Assembly (NCBI GenBank): GCA_025464645.1
Contig: JAODGF010000051.1
Span: 1-6,409 of the forward strand
Direction: 5' to 3'
Length of the DNA stretch: 6,409 nt
DNA from: Methanosarcinales archaeon
GTDB taxonomy: Archaea; Halobacteriota; Syntropharchaeia; Alkanophagales; Methanospirareceae
Positions within the stretch are counted from its first letter, which is position 1. The number at the start of each line of letters is the position of its first letter. Below, in pieces: positions 1 to 5,660 of the stretch. The notes beneath the pieces are model-generated. The model saw only the letters and a list, made by a program, of their open reading frames with translations. It searched no databases and was not told where the DNA came from. The translations under genes and the position numbers were made by a program.

Positions 1-93
1 GTTGGCAAAACCGCAGCCTAAGCCGGTTTTTAATGCCAGGATTACTACGCCCACAAGTACACCCAACGTAATGATGCTACTTATCTCTGTCAT
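1..93 (-). CDS. N-terminus of a small-metabolite or ion membrane protein (partial, runs off left edge)
   Basis: Only the first 31 codons are in the window. They begin MTEISSIITLGVLVGVVILA, then L-K-T-G-L-G-C-G-F-A-N. The start at 93 is preferred over the in-frame ATG at 99 because GAGGTG at 101-106 then sits 7 bases upstream; it would touch the other ATG. Residues 7-21 form a hydrophobic membrane segment with no cleavable signal site visible, so this is probably an N-terminal transmembrane helix. The segment ends in a glycine/cysteine motif (GLGCGFAN). I associate this tentatively, from memory, with archaeal predicted transporters such as DUF2162; other polytopic families (TauE/SafE or DsbD-like) remain possible. 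The gene starts 51 bases after the ArsR-type regulator with no clear promoter between, so the two are probably cotranscribed. The substrate cannot be told from this fragment. Confidence 0.6.
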   Translation of the reverse strand, partial: MTEISSIITLGVLVGVVILALKTGLGCGFAN

Positions 94-100
94 TCCCATT

Positions 101-106
101 CACCTC
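101..106 (-). promoter_or_regulatory. Shine-Dalgarno site of the left-edge membrane protein
   Basis: GAGGTG is complementary to the 3' end of archaeal 16S rRNA and lies 7 bases from ATG 93. It decides between the two in-frame ATG codons at 99 and 93. Confidence 0.7.
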
Positions 107-144
107 TTTTTATCTCAAAAGACATTCTCTTTCTTTCATTTTAT

Positions 145-642
145 TCACTCCTTTACTTTCACCCTTACTCTTTTCTTGAGCACCGGGACTAATCGTTTTA
201 TTTCTATCTCTCCACTTTTATCCATTTTGTATTCGTTAACAGGCATCTCTGGAGAACTCCCATCCACTTCATATACAAAAAAGCCCTCTTCATCGTCTAT
301 TGACTCAATAAACTCTTTATCCTCTATTTTCCTTATCCCCACACTTGCAACTTCCTTTAATGCATCCACTATGCTCGTGCCTTTCGGGACTTCTATCCCA
401 TATTCCTCGCCGAAAGTCTCCATCGCCTCATACAGCTTCTCTCTATTTACACGTAATACGTGCGTCTTACCAAATATTTTACTTTCTACCAGCTCCGCGT
501 CCTCTAAAATTCTAACGTGCTTCGCCGCAACTGGCACCGATATACCCAACGCTTTTGCCAAACCAGATACATGATAATCACTCTTCATCAAAAGTTTCAT
601 CATTTCCACCCTCGTTTTACTACTCAACGCTTTGAAGATCAT
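145..642 (-). CDS. ArsR-family winged-helix regulator with a C-terminal beta-grasp-like (DUF4430-like) domain
   Basis: This is a 165-residue DNA-binding protein. Residues 1-70 are a clear ArsR-type winged helix: F-K-A-L-S-S-K-T-R at the start, a helix-turn-helix around 24-48 (V-S-G-L-A-K-A-L-G-I then A-A-K-H-V-R-I-L), then E-L-V-E-S and a wing at 53-65. ATG 642 is the start because an in-frame TAG lies five codons upstream; AGGAG at 652-656 is 9 bases away. Classical ArsR sensors are about 100-120 residues, so residues 88-153 are an extra domain. It has the order GTSIVDALKEV, FIESI, FFVYEVDG, EYKM and GEIEIKRLVPV. This matches the pattern I know for DUF4430, the beta-grasp fold also seen in the transcobalamin C-terminal domain. 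The protein contains no cysteine, so thiolate metal sensing of the ArsR/CadC kind is excluded. The tail is basic. A dyad upstream is a likely binding site. The corrinoid-sensing role is inferred. Confidence 0.9.
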   Translation of the reverse strand: MIFKALSSKTRVEMMKLLMKSDYHVSGLAKALGISVPVAAKHVRILEDAELVESKIFGKTHVLRVNREKLYEAMETFGEEYGIEVPKGTSIVDALKEVASVGIRKIEDKEFIESIDDEEGFFVYEVDGSSPEMPVNEYKMDKSGEIEIKRLVPVLKKRVRVKVKE

Positions 643-674
643 TTCTCCATGCTCCTATAATAGAGATTTCTTTC

Positions 675-682
675 TTAAATAT
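675..682 (-). promoter_or_regulatory. TATA-like element of the regulator gene
   Basis: On the minus strand the sequence reads ATATTTAA, preceded by purine-rich GAAAGG, which could serve as a BRE. The usual archaeal spacing of about 25 bases to the transcription start predicts initiation near 650-656, giving a very short leader before ATG 642. A start this close could trim the AGGAG motif at 652-656, so the transcript may be nearly leaderless. Confidence 0.45.
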
Positions 683-687
683 CCTTT

Positions 688-715
688 CATTTGGGTAATA
701 AATATTACCCTGATG
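688..715. promoter_or_regulatory. Inverted-repeat operator candidate upstream of the ArsR-type regulator
   Basis: The core at 693-710 is GGGTAATA-AA-TATTACCC, a perfect 8-base dyad with a 2-base spacer. After a 2-base mismatch on each side the symmetry resumes with CAT at 688-690 and ATG at 713-715, giving 11 of 13 paired positions per half. ArsR-family regulators commonly bind imperfect dyads of about 12-2-12, so the geometry fits. It sits immediately upstream of the regulator's TATA-like element, where a bound protein could block or help TBP/TFB. Autoregulation by the adjacent gene product is inferred. I saw no second copy in the window. Confidence 0.65.
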
Positions 716-753
716 GATGATGGAATTAGCGGGAGTTCAAAGAAGAGATATCT

Positions 754-1719
754 CTACACCATCAGTAATACTATTATGAACAACACATCTATGACAAGTG
801 TAGTTGCAGCATTTACCGCAACCGTCTTGCTTCCCAACTTGGGACCAAACAGCGACACGTGTAATGGCAGTGAGTGTTTTACAAATCTTGTCGAGAATGA
901 TACCACGGTGCCTAATAATAAGGCGATTAGGACTCCTTTTGTCGTTATCAGCCCTTTATCCAGAAGGCTGCCCGCGAGGATTAACCCAGAATAAGTATTC
1001 ACAATCTCGGTTGCACTGATTAGAACGACTTCGCTTTTCAACCCCAAAATGTTTGTGAGAGGTTCCAAAATTGTAGAAAATGAATCGAACAGGTTCAGTT
1101 CCATTGCCGCAGATACCAGAAACAGGGTGATGAACATCGTGGGCACAATCCTTTTGAGCAGTTTATAGGTGCTTTTGGCGCTTTTATTCAATGCACTTTT
1201 TTTATCCTCAGCCGGATTACGAACTGGGTCAGATAGTTGGGGTCTTGATGAAAAATAAGTGCTTTTTAGCCATATTCGTGCGAGGAATATTCCAAAACAC
1301 GTCTTCAAGAACGCCGCAAATCCCACTATGCATACATAGATTGAGCCGGTAGTGAGACCGAGAATAGGAATCACCACGGGTATGAAAAAAGTGAAGAAGT
1401 GAGAGAGAATACTTGGGAAAGAGCTGATTACCGTGGTTGCGATGACTTCTCGCTCGGAAATCATTTTCTCGTTCAGTCCATCTGATAGCATGGAGTAACC
1501 CGCAGTAGTGCTAAACGTGCATGTCACTACTGAGAGAGCCGATAGCGTACTGATATTCGCTTTACTGGATAGAGGTTTAATCAGCCTGTCAAATTTTTTC
1601 ATCAGTCCGATGTTAACTGCGAAACTCGTTGCAAGGACGCCTATGGCTATGACAGGAACAATTCTTGCCACCCAGTAAAGGGCATACATCAGAGCAGTGT
1701 ATATAATATAGCTAACCAT
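754..1719 (-). CDS. Integral membrane protein with two Gate (nucleoside-recognition) repeats, candidate transporter
   Basis: This is a 321-residue polytopic membrane protein of the Gate/nucleoside-recognition type (Pfam Gate family). The substrates of archaeal members are generally not established, and the family name does not prove nucleoside transport. It contains two homologous halves, about residues 20-121 and 191-296. Both begin I-V-P, have F...I.PL about 25 residues later, and end in a G after a conserved proline-containing helix; they align without gaps at an offset of 171 residues. Another membrane segment lies at about 122-148. A polar, Lys/Arg-rich loop at about 150-190 is probably cytoplasmic, and a last hydrophobic helix at 299-321 closes the protein. 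ATG 1719 is used because an in-frame TAA lies two codons upstream. No Shine-Dalgarno site is properly spaced to it. The gene follows the CobN-like gene by 44 bases with no terminator, suggesting one operon and a shared cobalt or corrinoid theme. Confidence 0.85.
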   Translation of the reverse strand: MVSYIIYTALMYALYWVARIVPVIAIGVLATSFAVNIGLMKKFDRLIKPLSSKANISTLSALSVVTCTFSTTAGYSMLSDGLNEKMISEREVIATTVISSFPSILSHFFTFFIPVVIPILGLTTGSIYVCIVGFAAFLKTCFGIFLARIWLKSTYFSSRPQLSDPVRNPAEDKKSALNKSAKSTYKLLKRIVPTMFITLFLVSAAMELNLFDSFSTILEPLTNILGLKSEVVLISATEIVNTYSGLILAGSLLDKGLITTKGVLIALLLGTVVSFSTRFVKHSLPLHVSLFGPKLGSKTVAVNAATTLVIDVLFIIVLLMV

Positions 1720-1746
1720 TCTAATTTATAAATAACAAGCATTGCC

Positions 1747-1763
1747 AATATATAATCACCTCT
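1747..1763 (-). promoter_or_regulatory. Shine-Dalgarno-like and TATA-like element between the CobN-like and Gate genes
   Basis: Directly after the TGA stop of the CobN-like gene the minus strand reads AGAGGTGATTATATATT. GAGGTG is a strong ribosome-binding motif but lies about 38 bases from the Gate gene ATG at 1719, too far to serve it. TTATATAT is centred about 32 bases upstream of that ATG, so it could instead be the TATA box of an internal promoter giving a leaderless or near-leaderless Gate transcript. Alternatively the motif serves a 19-codon leader ORF (TTG 1748 to TGA 1689). The sequence alone does not choose. Confidence 0.35.
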
Positions 1764-4700
1764 TCACCTTTTTACAGATGCAACCTCTTTCTTTTGTATG
1801 TCTTTCACCTTAGCCGCCAATACCTCGGCATCTTCCACCGTCCGCGAAGCATTTTCCGTAAACGCTTTTTTAAAGGGTTTCACATCTATCGCCCCTCCTT
1901 GAAAATCTCCTTTCACCTCACCCATCTTCTCTTCTATCCACCCTTCCATCTCGAGGTATGCACTCTTCAATCCTTCTATCACCTCTTCATCTGCGTTCCA
2001 CAGCCCTCGTTCATAAGCCTCCAATAATCTTCTTCCTACCTCTTCCAACGCCCAGGGGTTGTTCTCCTCAAAGAACTGCTTCATCTCCTTATCCAAAACG
2101 AACGTCCTTGCAATATCATCAAATATCCAATCATCTACCTCATGCGTGGTCGCTTCCCAACCATAAACTCTTCCTATTCGCTTTGATATGTCCCCTGCGC
2201 CCTTGTATCCATGACGCTTCATCCCTTCTATCCACTTTGGGTTCAGCAACTTCGAGCGAACTACTCTTCTCATCTCGTCTGCAAGGCTTCTCACTTCTAT
2301 CTTATCTTGGTCTCGCGTATCACCATAATATGCGCAGACATCCTTTCCTGAAATCTCCCTCGCAGCGTTGGTTAGACCACCATGTGTTCCAAAATAGCAA
2401 CAACAGCCGCACAGGTCGTATTCATCTGTAACTGTCTTGTTGAAAGTCAAATCAACGGTTTTAAGCTGTGATGCAAGACTATCATGTGCTTCGCCACCAA
2501 AATTGTTCTTCCCGTAGGCATATCCGTTCCAGTGCACAAACACATCCGACAGATCCTTCTCCTCCTTCCATGCAGATGCATATACCGCCAGGTTCACACC
2601 ATTCCCGTACGTGCCAGGCTTACTTGCAAATATGCGTGCAAATTCATTCCCTTTTTCTTCTGTATTTTCTCGCATGTTCTCCAATGCCAATACATGCTTT
2701 CTCAAATAGTTCTTTTCCCTGGGCTCATCAAGCATTGCGACCTCTCTTATTGCCTCGTCCAGGAGTTCGATGCAGTTATAAAAGCAGTCTCTTAGAATTC
2801 CACTCACTCTTATTGTTATATCTATTCGCGGGCGACCGAGTTCTTCCAGAGGCATTATCCTGTACCCCTTTACCCTTCCACTTTGCCATACCGGTTCTAC
2901 ACCGATTAGATGCATTATCTGTGCTAACTGCTCGCCATCCGCCCACATGATATCCGATGCCATCCAGTACATAGCGATATTTTCTGGAATTCTTCCGTTC
3001 TCCTCCTCGTATTTCTTTATTACTCCATCCGCAAGTCGCTTCCCTATCTCCCATGCAGCCTTTGTAGGAATCTTGAACGGGTCAAGGGAATAGAAGTTCC
3101 TGCCTGTTGGCAGAATCTCGAGCTTACCCCTTGTTATGAGCCCGGAAGGTCCTGGTTCGATGTAGCCTGCATCAAAGCCGTGCAACATACTTCCCAGCTC
3201 GTCCGATGCCTCTATCCTCGCGGAAATATCCATTACCTTCTCCCACATTAAATAGAGCTTTTCCGCATCTTGCCTCTCAAACCTATCTCCTAATATCCGC
3301 TTCGCTGCTTCCAAAGGGTCCTCTTCAGTCAAGAATGCGGAAATAAACTCTTTTGCAATGCCATCCACCTCAGCTAAAAACTCGCTTCCTGCATCAGAAG
3401 GCTGGATGTCCTGCCCCAAAAGCGTAAAAATCAATTTCCTTAGCTCTGAATCATGCTTCAGTATCGAATTGATTAACTCAACCTTCTTATCACCTTCCGG
3501 AACTTCACCAAAGACATGCATACCATCGGGAATCTGCGTGTTGTATATGCGTGTGATAGCTGCATGCGCAATTTCTATTACTTTCTCAAAAGAATACCCA
3601 GCCTCTAACCTTTTGTCAAGTTTTATATCCTCTGATAGTTTCGTTTTCCTTATCAAGTCAATAATGATATGTTCTATGGTATGCGCTCTTGCCTTATCAG
3701 ATGCTTTAACTTTGTTATACTCTGCAATCTGGTCTTCAAGCTCCTTTAAATCGCCATATAAACCACTTTCTGTCATCACGGTTTGCATGTGGTCTATAAG
3801 CGTGGCATAACTTCTTCGCTTTGCAATTGCTCCTTCCGGTGGATTATCAGAATTGTAGATATACAAATGAGGCAAATTCCCGATTGCAACGTCAGGATAG
3901 CAGCTTTCGGATAACGCAACAGATTTACCGGGCAAAAATTCCAGGTTGCCATGTGTTCCTACATGAACGATTACATTAGCACCGAAAGTATTCTCTAAAT
4001 AGTGGTAGGTTGCGAGATATTGATGAGGGGGAGGCACTTCAGGGTCATGTAAAATTTTGCAGACCTGACCATCGCATCTTGAACCTGCGCAGCCACGCTT
4101 CGGCTGTGCGCATACTACGGCATTTCCATATCTTACGCCGGTCACCACGATTTTACCATCGTAAACCATTGCTGCTGGGACACCGTTCTTCGCTTCTCCA
4201 GGTGGATTTCCCCACGCTTCACACGTCCGCTTCTTCACTTTTTTACTCAGACTGTCAAACCATTTTTCATAATCCTCCTTGCTTACCATCGCAAGTGCAC
4301 CGCCCTTATCCACGATTTCATCCACAGTTGTCCATCTGAACTCAGAAATCGCCTTATGATCCATGATATTCTCAATGAGTTCTTTACCACTTTCTGGTGG
4401 TTCGACTGAATATCCTGCATCCTTCATGTTCTTCAATATTCTTGCCACACTTTCCAGGGTATCAAGATGAGAACCGCTCCCTATTGTTGCCTCAACGCTT
4501 GCACAAGGATTGTTATGAAGGATGAATGCAACTCTTCTCTCGGATTTAGGTTTTTCCTTTAGTTCTATCCATTTCTTCACCCTATTCGCAATCTTTTTTA
4601 CCCTTTCGTCTATCTGCGTATGCTGCTCAAATTCGTTATCGCCATCTTTTCTTGATGTTCCTATAATTATCGGTTCGATCACGCCCTCTAATTCTGGCAT

Positions 4701-5561
4701 CGCAACACTCCAGCCAACCTCCAGGCTGCTTATTCCATGATTATCCTCTTCCCATTCTTTTTCTGTATTGTAGTAAGCCATCAGCGGGTGGAATACAGGA
4801 ACATCGAGTTCTTTCAGCGCATTGACCGAACTGTCCTCACCTCCTGCATTAAATACCGATTGAAGGTTTATGAGTGCATCTATCCTGTTCATGAAGAATG
4901 CTTTAATAACTTCACTGCTCGATTTAGCACCCAATTCTTTATCTCCCGCTCCAAAGCAGAATGCGGGAATTACATCAAAATCGTTTTCCAATTCACGAAT
5001 TAATGCATTCACTATCCCAAGGTCTCTGTTCACCCAATATGTACGAAAGAAGAGGATACCAACTTTGTGCCTTCGTTTAGGTTTATACCATGCGAAATAG
5101 TCCTCTATGTTCTCAAAAGTGGTTTCGGCATCAGGATGGTATATCCCCTGCCACATTGTCTCTTTCGGATTCTCGTATTCATAATCCATGCCTAAAACCT
5201 CTTTCCCGAGGTATCTTAGCATATTCTTTATGTTCTCCGCCCCACCATAGACATGGTAGGCATTGACCTTTGCCACAACACTAAGTGGAACGTTTGAAAG
5301 CCACCAGAAAGATGAATCATGCCCAAAAGAGATCGTTGGCACTTCTTTATTCTGGCTTTCGATTATCTCATTCCAATGTTCCTCATTTGATGGATGTAAA
5401 AGGATGATGTCCGCTTGCTCGAAAGATTTTATACATGCTTTTCTCTTCTCCTCATCTTCCACGTCATGTGCTGACCACACATTCAACTCCACTCCGAGCT
5501 CCTTACATGCATTAATGAGCAATGCCATATCACTTCCCCATATTACTGCCGTTACCTTCAT
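1764..5561 (-). CDS. cobN: CobN-like cobaltochelatase / magnesium-chelatase H-type large subunit
   Basis: This complete 1265-residue protein belongs to the CobN/BchH family, the large tetrapyrrole-binding subunit of ATP-dependent chelatases. CobN acts with the AAA+ partners CobS and CobT to insert cobalt into hydrogenobyrinic acid a,c-diamide. Family signatures are HVGTHGNLEFLPGK (533-546), PTGRNFYSLDP (818-828), RPRIDITIRVSGILRD (910-925), KPGTYGNG (981-988), and NPKWIEGMKRHGYKGA (1107-1122) followed by a V-D-D-W segment. The length is typical. There are two cysteine clusters: C484, C491, C496 and C501 (with H505) just before the HVGTHG motif, and C1051, C1053, C1054 and C1055 in L-C-G-C-C-C-Y-F-G. 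As I recall it, bacterial aerobic-pathway CobN lacks these while archaeal and anaerobe homologues carry them. The start ATG 5561 has a weak AGGT 7 bases upstream. No signal peptide or membrane segment is visible, so it is cytoplasmic. No ChlI/ChlD or CobS/CobT partner lies in the window. Family paralogues may use another metal or tetrapyrrole, so cobalt specificity is not proven. Confidence 0.95.
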   Translation of the reverse strand: MKVTAVIWGSDMALLINACKELGVELNVWSAHDVEDEEKRKACIKSFEQADIILLHPSNEEHWNEIIESQNKEVPTISFGHDSSFWWLSNVPLSVVAKVNAYHVYGGAENIKNMLRYLGKEVLGMDYEYENPKETMWQGIYHPDAETTFENIEDYFAWYKPKRRHKVGILFFRTYWVNRDLGIVNALIRELENDFDVIPAFCFGAGDKELGAKSSSEVIKAFFMNRIDALINLQSVFNAGGEDSSVNALKELDVPVFHPLMAYYNTEKEWEEDNHGISSLEVGWSVAMPELEGVIEPIIIGTSRKDGDNEFEQHTQIDERVKKIANRVKKWIELKEKPKSERRVAFILHNNPCASVEATIGSGSHLDTLESVARILKNMKDAGYSVEPPESGKELIENIMDHKAISEFRWTTVDEIVDKGGALAMVSKEDYEKWFDSLSKKVKKRTCEAWGNPPGEAKNGVPAAMVYDGKIVVTGVRYGNAVVCAQPKRGCAGSRCDGQVCKILHDPEVPPPHQYLATYHYLENTFGANVIVHVGTHGNLEFLPGKSVALSESCYPDVAIGNLPHLYIYNSDNPPEGAIAKRRSYATLIDHMQTVMTESGLYGDLKELEDQIAEYNKVKASDKARAHTIEHIIIDLIRKTKLSEDIKLDKRLEAGYSFEKVIEIAHAAITRIYNTQIPDGMHVFGEVPEGDKKVELINSILKHDSELRKLIFTLLGQDIQPSDAGSEFLAEVDGIAKEFISAFLTEEDPLEAAKRILGDRFERQDAEKLYLMWEKVMDISARIEASDELGSMLHGFDAGYIEPGPSGLITRGKLEILPTGRNFYSLDPFKIPTKAAWEIGKRLADGVIKKYEEENGRIPENIAMYWMASDIMWADGEQLAQIMHLIGVEPVWQSGRVKGYRIMPLEELGRPRIDITIRVSGILRDCFYNCIELLDEAIREVAMLDEPREKNYLRKHVLALENMRENTEEKGNEFARIFASKPGTYGNGVNLAVYASAWKEEKDLSDVFVHWNGYAYGKNNFGGEAHDSLASQLKTVDLTFNKTVTDEYDLCGCCCYFGTHGGLTNAAREISGKDVCAYYGDTRDQDKIEVRSLADEMRRVVRSKLLNPKWIEGMKRHGYKGAGDISKRIGRVYGWEATTHEVDDWIFDDIARTFVLDKEMKQFFEENNPWALEEVGRRLLEAYERGLWNADEEVIEGLKSAYLEMEGWIEEKMGEVKGDFQGGAIDVKPFKKAFTENASRTVEDAEVLAAKVKDIQKKEVASVKR

Positions 5562-5588
5562 TTTTCATACCTATTCTTATTTTATATA

Positions 5589-5620
5589 CCTTAATTTATA
5601 AGAATTTTGTTTATTTATAT
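5589..5620 (-). promoter_or_regulatory. Probable promoter of the CobN-like gene (two TATA-like elements)
   Basis: The gap before the CobN-like gene is very AT-rich. On the minus strand ATATAAATAA at 5611-5620, preceded by AAAAG as a possible BRE, would start transcription near 5590 and leave a leader of about 29 bases that includes the weak AGGT ribosome site. A second candidate, TTATAAATTAAGG at 5589-5601, would give a leader of only about 10 bases. A third match near 5580 is too close to the start codon to be used for this gene. No dyad like the one upstream of the regulator is present here. Confidence 0.5.
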
Positions 5621-5634
5621 CTTTTATGACATTT

Positions 5635-5660
5635 AAAATTAAAAAGATGGTTTCTAAAAA
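5635..5660 (-). terminator. Oligo-T terminator after the right-edge gene
   Basis: Read on the minus strand, the stop codon of the right-edge gene lies in TTTTTAG. About 10 bases later comes TCTTTTTAATTTT (5635-5647). Archaeal RNA polymerase terminates at such T runs without a hairpin. It separates the right-edge gene from the CobN-like gene. Confidence 0.5.

Noticed and set aside
2..574. 190-codon open frame on the plus strand
   Set aside because: It lies antisense over the ArsR-type gene and the left-edge gene; its Ser/Thr/Phe-rich composition is that of a complementary-strand shadow, with no recognisable domain.
744..755. 12-base palindrome AGAGATATCTCT overlapping the Gate gene stop codon
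   Set aside because: A 6-base perfect arm is expected about once in a window this size, the hairpin would have only a 4-base stem, and no solid T run follows, so neither an operator nor a terminator is supported.
1958..2950. Several long plus-strand open frames opposite the CobN-like gene
   Set aside because: The minus strand encodes highly conserved CobN motifs through this whole interval; the plus-strand products are low-complexity Ser/Pro/His/Leu-rich and match nothing.
5562..5653. Cobalamin riboswitch upstream of cobN
   Set aside because: The gap is only 92 bases, very AT-rich, and lacks a B12-box-like sequence or room for the multi-stem aptamer.
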